A DNA stretch of 64,000 nucleotides from Eublepharis macularius (taxonomy: Eukaryota; Chordata; Lepidosauria; Squamata; Eublepharidae), in NCBI RefSeq assembly GCF_028583425.1, contig NC_072800.1:11235001-11299000 (forward strand), given 5' to 3'. Made by a program: the position numbers and the translations under genes. The notes under the pieces are model-generated. The model worked only from the letters and a program-made list of their open reading frames with translations. It was not told the DNA's origin and made no database searches. Position 1 is the stretch's first letter. Every line of letters starts with the position of its first letter. Below, in pieces: positions 33,085 to 44,034 of the stretch.

Positions 33085-33300
33085 GCTCACCTGATGCTGG
33101 TGATGTCTCAGTTTGCAAAACATTTGCGGGCCGTTTGGCTTCTGTTTTTTTGGCGCCTTTTCTGTGACAGTGGAAAGTGCGTTCCCAGAAAAGAGCTGAA
33201 AAGAAGGAAGCCAAATGGCCCGAAACCGTTTTGCAAACGAAGACACCTGGGCCGATTCCAGACGACTAACCTGAAGGTGCTGCATGCCGCCATGTCCACC
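33085..33300. mobile_element. Palindromic element ending in an F6-type terminus
   Basis: The arms cagtttgcaaaacatttgcg and gggccgtttggcttct are mirrored by gaagccaaatggcccgaaac and cgttttgcaaacgaag. They are followed by gccgattccagacgactaac, the terminal sequence of the F6 palindrome at 4,033. A matching left F6 terminus is missing. Confidence 0.5.
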
Positions 33301-33607
33301 TTCCTTCTTTCTGTACTGAATCTATTGCCTACCAAGTTCAGTGGGTGCCTGCAAGTTCTAGTATTATAGGAGGAAAAGTATTCTATCCATTTTCTCTGCC
33401 CCCAGACTGCCTCTTCATTTTATAAACCTTAATTTATTTTAGTTGGAATTAAATTTTGATTTTATAAACCTTCTTTATATTCCCCTCCTTTTGTTACATT
33501 TAAAACTCACAAACTCCTTAGCCTTTCCTTACAGAAAAGACTCTTCATCATCTTGATCATTTTGCTGTTTTCTGCATCTTATCCAGAACTAGGATCTCTT
33601 TTTGAGA

Positions 33608-33858
33608 CATGGACCGTTTCCACACGTCTTACCTGCCTGCGGAACATCGCGCAAAAGACCTGGAAGACAGCGTCTTCTCGCGCGAAATTGCACCAGGAAG
33701 GCGCTGATATCCAGAAGTTTTGCATGAATCATGCATGAATCATGCAAAACTCCTGGATAACAGCATCTTCCTGGCGCGATTTCGCACGAGAAGATGCTGT
33801 CTTCTGGGTCTTTTGCACGATGTTCCGCAGGCAGGTAAGACGGGTGGAAACGGCCATG
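33608..33858. mobile_element. Palindromic MITE, ccgtttccacac ends (F5-like), 250 bp
   Basis: The left arm ccgtttccacacgtcttacc, tgcctgcggaacatcg and aagacctggaagacagcg is mirrored by gctgtcttctgggtctttt, cgatgttccgcaggcaggta and agacgggtggaaacgg. The pentamer catgg flanks both ends. The ggaacatc-type inner block is shared with the element at 431-575. Confidence 0.72.
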
Positions 33859-34867
33859 GTAACCCAAATTGTACGCAGTATTCCAAATACAGCCATACCA
33901 TATAGTCCTAGATGTTATAATAAGGGCTGTTTCTTTTCAACCCCTTTCCGAAAAATGGCACTCATGGGGTTTAGCATTTTCTGCCACACAATGAGTCAAC
34001 AGTTTTGAGCTATCCATCACTATCGTTCCTGCAACTCCTATCAGTTTTATGAACACGGCAGCTCCTCCCCCTTGGAGAGGACAGCCTTCTGAAATACATG
34101 AATGTGTGAACTAGCACCACAGAAATGTGGTTACAGGGAGCAGAGAGCAGGTGTACAGTTTCAGGCCTTTGGGGAGATCCAAGCTTTCCAATTTCTGCCT
34201 GTTGATACTTCTTCCAATTAATTATGGAATCTTACATTGATTATCATGGTACCAGACTGATTAAAGCCTGTTTGCCCTACTGCTAACAGAGTAGCTAATA
34301 CAATACTTCATTTTCTGGCAATGAGAATTAAGGGATTTTCCTCATTGCTAGCACATAGTTTGTTTTCGCAGCCTATGAGAGACTTTTGTCTAAAGTTTTT
34401 TTAAAAAAGGAATATATTTTCATATCTGTGAATGTAGCTTTAATCGTTTCCTGTACTCAATTCCACTGGGACACGTATTCACCTGGAAAATGGGGATGGG
34501 GGGGCACTGGGAGGGTGCCTGAAAGTGACTACCGGGTCCAAGTTTGGCAGTGAAATATTGTGTGGAACGGAAGGGAGGAACAGACAGAAAAAAAAGAAGC
34601 TGGAAAATCTAAAATGGAATGCTATTTTTGTCACTGACAGAAAAAGCGAGACAGAGTCCTGAGGCAATTTTGGGGGATTTTGTTTGCTATGTGTTGGTAG
34701 CACCAACAAGGTCTAAATTTGTTATCTGTTGAAGCGGACAGGATTTCTGTGGTGAAGATTGGCCAAGGCAGTTTGAGTGGTAAAAATGCCTTTTTGTAAA
34801 GAGAGGCTAGTTTGTGCCTCTGTAAACACCCATTCCTGGATCCATCAGTCCAAGAAATTATCAGCCA
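33859..34867. other. No feature recognised
   Basis: Unique, AT-rich sequence without supported features. Confidence 0.4.
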
Positions 34868-34947
34868 TAGAATCATAGGGTTAGAAGGTACCTCCAGGGT
34901 CATCTAGTCCAACCCCCTGCACAATACAAGAAATTCATAACGATCTC
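34868..34947 (+). repeat. CR1-type LINE 3' fragment
   Basis: The block agaatcatagggttagaagg, tacctccagggtcatctagt and ccaaccccctgcacaataca is the characteristic 3'-end segment of sauropsid CR1 elements. Confidence 0.65.
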
Positions 34948-35014
34948 TCCCCCCCAAGTGACCCCTGTTCCATGCCCAGAAGATAACAAAACCTGTCAGA
35001 TTTGTCACTGTGGA

Positions 35015-35160
35015 GCTGCTGTAAGCATAGTGGTTAAGTGGTTTGGTGGTCAATCAGCACTCTGCTGGTTCGAATCCCACGACTGCCATGAGCTCAGCAG
35101 GTGGCCTTGGGTAAGCCACTCCTCTCAGCCCAGCTCACTAGATATATCGTGGGGATAATA
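35015..35160 (+). repeat. tRNA-derived SINE
   Basis: Head gctgctgtaagcatagtggt, ctctgctggttcgaatccca (B box), then catgagctcagcaggtggcc, ttgggtaagccactcctctc and ggggataataatagg. Confidence 0.65.
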
Positions 35161-35166
35161 ATAGGA

Positions 35167-35373
35167 TAGGATTGCCAGCTTTGGGTGGGGAAATTCCTGG
35201 AAATTTGGGGGATGGAGCCTGAGGAGAACAGTGTTTGGGGAGAGGAGGGAGCTCCGCAAGGTAAGGGCCACCCTCCAAAGCAGCCCTTTCCCCCCAGGGG
35301 CACTAATCTCTGTCATCTGGAGATCAGTTGTAGTTCTGGGGGATCTCTAGGCCCCACCAGAGACAGCAACCCT
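35167..35373 (+). repeat. F3 repeat, full length
   Basis: Begins ataggattgccagctttggg and ends accagagacagcaacccta, with ggccaccctccaaagcagcc in the core. Confidence 0.75.
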
Positions 35374-35604
35374 AGAGTAGGGCTGGGAGCAAGGAGCACT
35401 GCTGTCCAGTGATTCAGCTCCTGTTAAGCAGCTTCCAGAAGACCCCGTCCTGTGGAATCCTATGCAGTTCCATCCCTTATGTTAACATCTACAGCAAACT
35501 GTTGGGAAAGTTCATGTGGCAGTTTGCAGTTCAGTGTCCGCAGTTGCTTCAGCAACACACTGCTGCCTATCAGCCCCCGCGCTACAACTGCCAATGAGTG
35601 TTAC

Positions 35605-35621
35605 AAGAATATGCTTGTGCC
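35605..35621 (+). repeat. Left TSD of the full-length L1
   Basis: The 17-mer aagaatatgcttgtgcc is repeated exactly at 43,553-43,569. It marks the L1 integration site. Confidence 0.95.
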
Positions 35622-36530
35622 GACTTCCGGTTTGGGATCCATGGAGGTCTGAAGCAGCTCCAGTTGCGGAGCTGACCGGACTGCCGTTTTAAGCGGCCGG
35701 CGGGGTGAAAATAGCCCGCGGCCGACTGCTCTCAGGCGGAGAGCAGGCAAAGAACGCTCAAGACCCTAGGGCGCGTTGATCTCGGACGAGGGGGGGCTCT
35801 GCGCAACGGGTCCCCTCCCGATCCTTGAGGTCCCACCCTGCGACGGGTCGGCTACAATCTCTGCGGCAGTTTTGGAGCCAATTCGGCTGGCATAAGACCT
35901 ACATACCCAAGCTTCGATTGGGGGAAGAAGTGGAGAGGAGAAGCTAAAATCGAAACAGTGATTACAATCCGAGAAAAGTGAAAGAGAAGGTAAAGATCAC
36001 TATCTTCCGATATGGGACAGATTGATAAAAACAGAGAGGAAAAAACGTAGATTTTTAAACTGCAACAGATTAATGAGAAGGAGGGGAAGACTCGGCAAGA
36101 GTTGTATTTGAAAAGAGACTAAGTTTAAAGAAGTTATTAAAGAAATCGGACTATTGTTTTGAATACCTGTGGCTATGGAGCTGTGAGAAAAAGACACCAT
36201 CGCGAGATCTGCTGTGGGAAGACGGGAGACAGGAAGTGCGTAACAACAATAGAGTGGCTGGAGAGAAGCGGCCCTTGCTGGAGGGCAGGAAGAAGGGAAT
36301 CGCCATTTTTGAAAGGGGAAGGGTCGCGGCTTCAGCGGAAAAGGAAGTAGGCCATTTTGGATTACAAAATCATAGAGAGACCATAGAGAAAAGACGCCCG
36401 ACATTTTGGACTCCTTAAAAACCAATTTATGCAAGAAGACCGGGACATTTGAAATAAAAAAGGTACTAACTTTAACGCCAAGTTAAGGAAGAGAGCGGAC
36501 TCGTGGGAGCGAGCTAAAGCAAGCCCCACG
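35622..36530 (+). promoter_or_regulatory. L1 5'UTR / internal promoter region
   Basis: About 910 bp from the TSD to the ORF1 ATG. The first 250 bp are GC- and CpG-rich (aagcggccggcggggtg, gcccgcggccgactgc), as expected for an L1 internal promoter. Later parts are purine-rich. Short upstream frames (for example 36,159-36,350) are not conserved signals. Promoter activity is inferred from position. Confidence 0.7.
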
Positions 36531-37325
36531 ATGTCGAAAAAAGAGTGGCAATCGGCAATAGAGAACCTGGATAAAAAATTTTTAGAGGTGATTAAAGAAT
36601 TCAAAGATATGAAATTGGAGCTGATTAAAGAGGTTAAACAGACAGTAAAATCGGAGCTGTCAGAAGTAAAATCGGAGTTGTCAGAAGTGAAGAAAGGTAT
36701 GGAAACAATACAAAATGAATTGCAAGGAACGCAGCAGAGAGTTAAAACAGTAGAAGGAGCAATGGAGAACTTAGCAGACACGCAACAGACAGAGATGAGA
36801 CTGATGAGGGGAAGGATGGCAGTTGCGGAAAGTAAACATATGGAGAAGCAGCTCAGATTTCGCGGTTTGCCGGAGATAGAAGGAAAGACAGCGCAAGAAC
36901 AGATGACTGAGGTGTTAGCTGAATACCTGGGGAAGGAGGAGGAGGAAGTTGTGGCTATCCTTGATGTGGCATATCGCGTGAATTCGAGAATTGCAACCCA
37001 GAGGAAACTACCAAGAGATGTGATTGTGCAATTTACAACAAGAAACATGAAAGAGAAGATTGTGACTAAACAGTTTCAAGATCCATTGGAGATCGATGGC
37101 AAGACAATTATCATAATGAAGGAATTACCCAGATCAGTGTTACTAGATCGGAAAAAATATAAAGCGCTAATCCAGATGTTGAAGGACATGAAAATCAGGT
37201 ACAGATGGGAGCTTCCAGAAGGTTTGTCCTTTGAATTTGGAGGTGCCAAAAAGCGCATTAGATCTGAGCGGGAGATGGAGCGATTTATAAGGGACAATGA
37301 AAAAGACTTACCAACAAGATTATGA
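36531..37325 (+). CDS. L1 ORF1 protein, intact
   Basis: 264-residue RNA-binding chaperone of the L1 ribonucleoprotein. It coats L1 RNA in the cytoplasm and assists target-primed reverse transcription. A short basic N-terminus (MSKKEWQSAIENL) is followed by a heptad-rich coiled coil at about residues 10-105, including a small internal duplication (KSELSEV twice near residues 42-55). This would drive trimerisation. An RRM-like domain starts near KQLRFRGLPEI and contains DVIVQFTTRNMKEKI. A C-terminal domain ends EKDLPTRL. The start has A at -3 (cacgATG). The stop overlaps the ORF2 start as ATGA. Length is somewhat shorter than mammalian ORF1 proteins, mainly in the N-terminal region. No frameshift or stop is visible. 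Confidence 0.93.
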   Translation: MSKKEWQSAIENLDKKFLEVIKEFKDMKLELIKEVKQTVKSELSEVKSELSEVKKGMETIQNELQGTQQRVKTVEGAMENLADTQQTEMRLMRGRMAVAESKHMEKQLRFRGLPEIEGKTAQEQMTEVLAEYLGKEEEEVVAILDVAYRVNSRIATQRKLPRDVIVQFTTRNMKEKIVTKQFQDPLEIDGKTIIIMKELPRSVLLDRKKYKALIQMLKDMKIRYRWELPEGLSFEFGGAKKRIRSEREMERFIRDNEKDLPTRL

Positions 37326-39082
37326 GTATGGAGTGTAAAGTATTATCTTGGAATGTAAATGGACTAAACTCACCGAATAAGAGGAAAAATATCTTCCACT
37401 GGCTATTAAAACAAAAATGTGACATTGTTTGTTTGCAAGAGACTCATATTCGAAAGCAGGATGTAAAATATTTAAAATTGGGAAAATTGGGTAAGGAATT
37501 TGTAGCGGCCTCAAGCAAGAAAAAAAGAGGAGTGGTGTTGTATGTAAAGGAGGAGCTACAGCCAAAATTTGTAATGAAAGATGTGGAAGCCAGATTTGTA
37601 GCAGTGGAATGTATTTGGAATTTAAAGAGAGTGTTGGTAGTCGGAGTTTATGCGCCTAACGGTGCAAAAGAAAGCTTCTTTGAGGATTTGAGGAAGCATT
37701 TAGACGATCTTTCATATGACCAGATAATTCTTGCTGGAGACTTCAATGGAGTGACAGACTTGGAATTAGATAAAAAGACAATAACGGCACAAAAGAAAAG
37801 AGGATTATTACCAAAGCTCTTTTTTGAGTTGATTCAGCAAGAGACTCTCGAAGATGTATGGAGGAGAGAATATCCCAAAAGTAGACAGTTTACTTTTTAT
37901 TCTGCAAGGCATTCTACATTATCAAGAATTGACATGATCTGGGCCTCAAAAGACTTAGCGTTATGGACTAAGGAGGTAGAAATAATGCCGATGATAGGCT
38001 CAGATCACAACCCAATTATGTGGAAATTAGGGAAAAGGAGAAAAAGGAAAGCATGGAGAATACATGAGGACTTGTTACAAGAAGGTGAGAACATGGAGAT
38101 ATTGAGAAGAGAGACAAAGTTCTTCATACAGTATAATGTGAACAAAGAAGTACCAACTGACAAAGTTTGGGATGCTTATAAGGCGGTTGTAAGGGGCATA
38201 CTAATGGACTTAAATGGTAGAGCAAGAAAGAAAAAAGAGGAAAAAAGACAAGAGATTGAGGAGAAAATAAAAGCCAAAGAAATACAGCTAAAAAAGAGAC
38301 CAGGGAAAAAGAAATTATATCAGGAAATTAAAATACTTCAAGAACAGCTAACAGCAATGAGTAATAAAGAATTGGAGTGGAACCTCAAAAGACTGAATCA
38401 GAAAGCATTTGAAGGTGCAAATAAACCTGGGAAGTACCTGGCATGGCAATTGAAGAAGAGAAGGGAAAAGAAAATAATAAACAAAATTTGTGAAGACAAC
38501 AAAACGTATTTGGAACAGACTACCATTAGTAGAGCCTTTTATAAATTCTACGCTAAGTTGTACAATAAGAAAGAAGTAAATAAAGAATCAATAGCGTCAT
38601 ATTTGGAGAAAACGAAACTTCCAGAAATCTCGGAAGCTTGGAGAACTAAATTGAACAGTGAAGTAACGGACGAGGAAATAAGTAAGGCAATACAATCTGC
38701 AAATCTAGGAAAGGCGCCAGGGCCAGATGGACTTACGGCTAAATTTTATAAGACAATGGCCAATGAACTGGCACCATTCCTAAAAGAGGTGATCAATGGA
38801 GTTTTAAGGGATCAAAGGATTCCAGACACCTGGAGTGAAGCGAACATATCATTGATCCCAAAAGAGGGCCAAGATTTGACTAATGTGAAAAATTACAGAC
38901 CGATATCGTTACTTAATAATGACTATAAAATCTTTGCGAAGATACTGGCGGAGAGACTGAAGGGGTGGCTCTCGGAAATCATAGAGGAGGAACAAGCAGG
39001 TTTTTTGCCAGACAGACAAATCAGAGACAATTTAAGGACAGTGATTAATGCTATTGAATATTATGATAAGCGTTGTGACAAA
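37322..39082 (+). pseudogene. L1 ORF2, N-terminal part (endonuclease and start of RT), interrupted
   Basis: ORF2 of L1 encodes the endonuclease/reverse transcriptase that nicks target DNA and copies L1 RNA. Residues 1-587 lie here. The APE-type endonuclease is complete in motifs: WNVNG (N11), LQETH (E40), VYAPN, AGDFNGV (D140, N142), SRIDMIW (D204) and GSDHNP (D228, H229). A lysine-rich linker follows. The RT begins with NLGKAPGPDGLTAKFYK, ISLIPKEGQD, NYRPISLLN and EQAGFLPDRQIRDN. The frame is broken after residue 587 by an antisense L1 insertion, and read-through ends in vector-like T-run codons at 39,130. The start ATG overlaps the ORF1 stop. Confidence 0.93.
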
Positions 39083-39096
39083 GAGGTTGGTTTCTT
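39083..39096 (+). repeat. Left TSD of the nested L1
   Basis: The 14-mer gaggttggtttctt recurs at 40,869-40,882. It is host L1 ORF2 sequence (codons from E588) duplicated on insertion. Confidence 0.93.
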
Positions 39097-40868
39097 TTTT
39101 TTTTTTTTAAAAAATTTTTTATTGGGTTAGAACATTAATATTTTTACATTCCATTACATTCAATTTTCCCCTAAATTTTTCGTTTCTAACCCCCTCCCTT
39201 TCCCCCCCTTTTGTTGACTTCCAACAGCTTTCCCACCCTCTGTCCCTTTTCCCTTACTTCTATTAACTTCCTCTTTCTAAAACAAATATATATTCTCCAT
39301 TATATTAAGCAGTACATCTTTAACTCTTTTACTTATTATACATCCAAACTATACTTCTTTAGATAAACAATTTATCCCATTTTCCAGTTTTGAGTATTTC
39401 TATATATCATAAACCATAAAAGTTTCCCACATTTAAATCAAACAATTTGATTTGTTCTCTATATATTAATCATTTCTTCTTTTTATAGTATTTCTATATA
39501 ACTCATCCCATAATCAGTCGTTTTAACTCTTCTATACATTCAGTTTGGTGCATATAAGTCTTATCAAGTAAAAAAAAAAAAATATTGTTAATTACTCAAT
39601 CCTCATGTTTAAACCGTTAATTATTCTCTATCAATATTCTATCAATTAACCTTTACATATCTATATATATCTCAATCAATTAATTAATCTAACTGCTTAT
39701 AAATTCACATTTCTCTTCCTCCCCCGGTAAAGTCACCCCTCTCTTTTATACTTTTATTATACTTCAGTAGTTCTCAAACTGCCACAGTTTTCCTCCCACC
39801 TCCCACTTTTTCTCCAGATATTGTTTCAGCTTCTCCCAGTCTGTGTTAAACTGCCCTGAGTCCAGATCTCTCAGTTTTCTTGTCATCTTATCCATTTCAG
39901 CCATATACAGCAATTTGTAGATCCAATCTTCAATAGTTGGCACTTCTTGTACTTTCCATTTCTGCGCATACAAAAGTCTAGCTGCTGCAGTCATATAAAA
40001 TATCAACGTCCTATGATGGGCTGGAATTCCCTCCATTCCCAAGTTTAGCAGCAGGAGTTCTGGGTTCTTATTTATTTGAAACTGTAAAATTTCACTCATT
40101 TCTCTTATTATTTCCCCCCAGAACTGCCTAGCTACCTCACACGACCACCACATATGATAGAGGGAGCCCTCATGCTTCCTACATTTCCAGCATTTATTAG
40201 AAGTGTTCAAGTTCCCTAGCGCAATCTTCTTTGGTGTCATGTACCAACGATAAATCATTTTGAAAATGTTCTCTTTAATATTAATACATGTCGTTGTCTT
40301 CATTGTAGTTTTCCACAAGTATTCCCATGCCTCCATTGTTATTTCTTTATTAAAGTTTATAGCCCATTTCACCATTTGTGTTTTAACTATCTCATCCTCG
40401 GTATACCATTTCAACAGTACTTGGTATACCTTGGATATTCTTTTCTTGTCTTCTTTAAGAAGGGTCTGCTCTAGTTCCGAGTTCTCTGTTCGTATGCCCC
40501 CTTTTGCAGAGTCCGAATTGTATAAGTCTCTAATCTGTCTGTACTGGAACCAATCATAGTTAGGTGATAGTTCCTCTTGCGTCTTTATTCTAAGTTTAGA
40601 TGCTTCAGTTTTGGTTATTTCTTTGTACGTTAAACATTGTTGTTCATTATCAACAGCTCTCGGATCTATCACCTCGTATGGAACCACCCACCAGGGGGTT
40701 CCTTCTTGTAGGTAAATTCTGTACTTCTTCCAGATTGTATATAAACTTCTCCTTACAAAATGATGCAGGAACATCGAGTTGACCTTTACTTTGTCATGCC
40801 ATAAGTATGCGTGCCATCCAAAAATTTTTTTATATCCCTCTAGGGCTAATAGTTTCTTATTCTTTAAT
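39097..40868 (-). mobile_element. 5'-truncated L1 inserted antisense inside ORF2 of the host L1
   Basis: On the + strand the insertion begins with a T-run (its poly(A) tail) and ttttttattgggttagaac, the complement of the host L1 3' end. It continues through a complete 3'UTR (39,120-39,763) and the last 366 or so codons of ORF2 (39,764-40,866), and stops abruptly at 40,868. The 14-bp TSD is perfect. The offset between TSD copies is 1,786 bp. This is a typical target-primed insertion with 5' truncation and no internal rearrangement. Confidence 0.95.
39764..40866 (-). pseudogene. L1 ORF2 C-terminal fragment in the nested copy
   Basis: Open without stops from the truncation point to the natural terminator. 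It encodes the ORF2 C-terminal region from LKNKKLLALEGYKK through the Cys/His motif CWKCRKHEGSLYHMWWSC to LWQFENY. It lacks endonuclease and RT, so it has no autonomous function. Compared with the host L1 it differs at about 14 residues (for example FVRRSL for FIRRSL, and WWVVPYE for LWVVPYE). A frame that starts at 40,972 merely runs in from antisense host sequence. Confidence 0.9.
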
Positions 40869-42869
40869 GAGGTTGGTTTCTTCTTTGTTGATGCTGAAAA
40901 GGCGTTTGACAATTTAAACTGGGATTTTATGTTTGCCACTATGGAAAAGCTACAACTGGGAGAAAGATTCATCAGAGCAATTAAGGAAATCTACAGAGAC
41001 CAGACTGCAGCAATTGTGGTGAATGATGAATTGACTAAGAAATTGACTATTAGTAAAGGAACGAGACAAGGTTGCCCGTTGTCTCCACTGTTGTTCATTT
41101 TAGTATTGGAGATTCTGATGATACAAATACGACAAGACGAGGAAATTTGAGGAATAAAAATTAAGGACTATTCATACAAGGTCAGAGCATTTGCGGATGA
41201 TATAATGTTAATTGTAGAGGACCCACTGGAGAATATGCCAAAAGTGATTGATAAGATTAAGGAGTTTGGAGATTTGGCAGGTTTCTATATTAACAAAAAG
41301 AAATCAAAGATACTATGTAAAAACATGACTAAGCAGAAACAACAATTGTTAATGGAAATAACGGACTGTGAAGTAACAAGCAAGGTGAAATATTTGGGAA
41401 TTGAACTGACTGCAAAGAACATAGACTTATTTAAAAACAATTATGAAAAACTATGGATTCAGATAGAGAGAGACTTGATTAAATGGAATAGGCTGAATCT
41501 GTCATGGTTGGGTAGGATTGCAGCAGTTAAGATGAATGTGTTACCAAGAGTAATGTTTTTGCTACAGACAATACCAATCATCAGAGACTCTAAACAATTT
41601 GAAAAATGGCAGAGGAAATTATCAGATTTTGTATGGGCAGGCAAGAAGCCTCGAGTGAAAATGAAAGTTTTACAAGATGCAAAGGAAAGAGGCGGAATGC
41701 AACTGCCCAATCTGAGACTCTATCACGATGCAATCTGCCTAGTGTGGCTGAAAGAGTGGATGACATTAAAGAACAAGAAATTATTAGCCCTAGAGGGATA
41801 CAAAAAAATATTTGGATGGCACGCATACTTATGGCACGACAAAGTAAAGGTCAACTCGATGTTCCTGCATCATTTTATACGGAGAAGTCTATATACAATC
41901 TGGAAGAAGTACAGAATTTATCTACAAGAAGGAACTCCTTTGTGGGTAGTTCCATATGAGGTGATAGACCCGAGAGCTGTTGATAATGAACAACAATGTC
42001 TAACTTATAAAGAAATAACTAGAATTGAACTATCTAAACTCAGAATAAAGACGCAAGAGGAACTATCACCTCATTACGATTGGTTCCAGTATAGACAGAT
42101 CAGAGACTTATATAATTCGGACTCTGCAAAGGGAGGTATACGAATAGAGAATTCGGAACTAGAGCAGACCCTTCTTAAAGAAGATAAGAAAAGAATATCT
42201 AAGGTATATCAAGTACTGTTGAAATGGTATACTGAGGATGAGACAGTTAAAACACAAATGGTGAAATGGGCTATAAATTTTAACAAAGAAATAACAATGG
42301 AGGCATGGGAATACTTGTGGAAGACTACAATGAAGACAACGACATGTACTAGCATTAAAGAGAACATCTACAAAATGATTTATCGTTGGTACATGACACC
42401 AAAGAAGATTGCGCTAGGGAATTTGAATATTTCTAATAAATGCTGGAAATGCAGGAAACATGAGGGCTCCCTCTATCATATGTGGTGGTCGTGTGAGGTA
42501 GCTAGGCAGTACTGGGGGGAAATAATAAGGGAAATGAGTGAAATTTTACAATTTCAAATCAATAAGAACCCAGAACTCCTGCTACTAAACTTGGGAATGG
42601 AGGGAATTCCAGCCCATCATAGGACATTGATATTTTATATGACGGCAGCGGCTAGACTTTTGTATGCGCAAAAATGGAAAGTACAAGAAGTGCCAACCAT
42701 TGAAGATTGGATTTACAAATTGCTGTATATGGCTGAAATGGACAAGATGACAAGAAAACTGAGAAATCTGGACTCAGGGCAGTTTAACACAGATTGGGAG
42801 AAGCTGAAACAATATTTGGAGAAGAAATGGGAGGTGGGAGGAAAACTGTGGCAGTTTGAGAACTACTGA
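40869..42869 (+). pseudogene. L1 ORF2, C-terminal part with in-frame stop
   Basis: Resumes ORF2 at codon 588 in the original frame once the insertion is discounted. FVDAEKAFDNLNW supplies the first catalytic Asp (D595). TRQGCPLSPLLF follows. A TGA then interrupts at 41,148-41,150 (codon 681), 14 codons before FADD (695-698, catalytic D697 and D698). After it the frame is open to 42,869, with the Cys/His motif C1112-x2-C1115-x8-H1124-x4-C1129 and terminus LWQFENY. Full ORF2 would be about 1,253 codons, normal for vertebrate L1. A CGA-to-TGA change is the simplest explanation for the stop (inference). Confidence 0.93.
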
Positions 42870-43552
42870 TGTATAATAAAGTGCAGAGGAGGGTGACTTT
42901 ACCGGGGGGGAGAAGAGATAAAAACGAATCTATAAGCAGTTAGATTAATAGATGGATATATATATAGACATATGAAGGCTAACAAATAGAACATTGATAG
43001 AAAATAATTAATTATAAGGATTAAATATAAGGATTGTGTAACCAATAATATTTTCTTTCTTTGGTAAGATCTGTATAATGCACCAAACTGAATGTCTAAG
43101 GATAAAGATGAGTCAAATTGATTGACTATATGATGAGAGTTATATTGAAATATATTGAATTATTATAAGAAGATAGCAATATATGGAGTATAAGTTAAAT
43201 TGTTTGACTTAAATGAATGTATGATTTACATGGTTTATGGTTTATAGAAATATTTGAATTATAGAAATTGGGATAAATTGTTTATCCAAGATGGAAATAA
43301 GGACTTACAGTTTGGGTATAGAATATTAAAAATAGTTAAGGATGTACTGCTTAGAATAAAGGAGAATATATATTTGTTTTAGATAGAGGAATCAAATAGA
43401 AGTAAGGGAAAAGGGACAAGGGGTTGGAAAGCTGTTGGAAGTCAATAAAAGGGGGGGAAAGGGAGGGGGTTAGAAATGAAAAATTGGGGATAATTGAATG
43501 TAATGTAAAAATAATGGATTCTAACCCAATAAAAAAATTTTTCAAAAAAAAA
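42870..43552 (+). other. L1 3'UTR and A-rich tail
   Basis: AT-rich 3'UTR with a G-run (43,450-43,472, ggggggaaagggaggggg). The polyadenylation signal AATAAA is at 43,529-43,534, about 10-20 nt before the A-rich tail. The same 3'UTR is present, inverted, at 39,097-39,763. Confidence 0.9.
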
Positions 43553-43569
43553 AAGAATATGCTTGTGCC
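43553..43569 (+). repeat. Right TSD of the full-length L1
   Basis: Exact 17-bp copy of 35,605-35,621, immediately after the A-rich tail. Confidence 0.95.
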
Positions 43570-44034
43570 AAAACTGTATAAACTAATGTAGCACTGGCCA
43601 CAGGCCCAAAATTGTTTTCAGTCATGAGGGGAGTTGTCAGGACTTAGGCTCTGACCTGAAGTTTCACCGTTTCGGCCTTTTCCCCAAGGGGTCTCCAGGC
43701 ATAACACTAAAAGGCCAACCAAGCCAAATCTACTACAGGGTTTATTTTGACCCTACAAGATAAGAAAACTCCTTTCTGTTCAAGAGAAAGGGGTCAATAA
43801 TTATATGTTTCCTTCATGTCTGTTATGTCGGCCAGAGCAGGATTTGTGTATCACAGCTCAAGGACAGACTGTCTTTTCAGTGAGAAGGGCCGGCTATAAA
43901 TAACACAAATAATAAGATAAACAAACAAACAAACTTCCAAGCCTAACCAATTCTCCTCGATTACCCTCAGATTTTATCCTTTTCCCTAGAGTTCCCCAGA
44001 AAAGAAGGCCATGAAAGGTTTAGAAGGGACCCAA
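43570..44034. other. No gene; SINE/LINE tail at about 43,870-43,937
   Basis: The stretch tttcagtgagaagggccggc, tataaataacacaaataa and an ACAA run matches other SINE tails. A segment starting tgtcaggacttagg near 43,634 resembles the antisense LTR end but cannot be extended. Confidence 0.45.

Larger units (their letters stand above)
35622..43552 (+). mobile_element. Full-length L1 LINE retrotransposon, disrupted by a nested L1
   Basis: A complete L1 on the + strand: roughly 0.9-kb GC-rich 5'UTR, ORF1, ORF2, 3'UTR with AATAAA, and an A-rich tail, between perfect 17-bp TSDs. Without the nested 1.79-kb insertion (with its duplicated target) it would be about 6.15 kb, the normal vertebrate L1 length. 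Perfect TSDs and an intact ORF1 indicate a fairly recent arrival. The copy is no longer autonomous because ORF2 carries an antisense L1 insertion and an in-frame stop. The source lineage is close to the nested copy: their ORF2 C-termini are about 96% identical by residue count over roughly 366 aligned residues. Confidence 0.96.

Noticed and set aside
36362-37048. 228-codon minus-strand open frame
   Set aside because: It is antisense to the intact L1 ORF1 and its 5' flank. Its composition is the mirror of a Lys/Glu-rich coiled coil.
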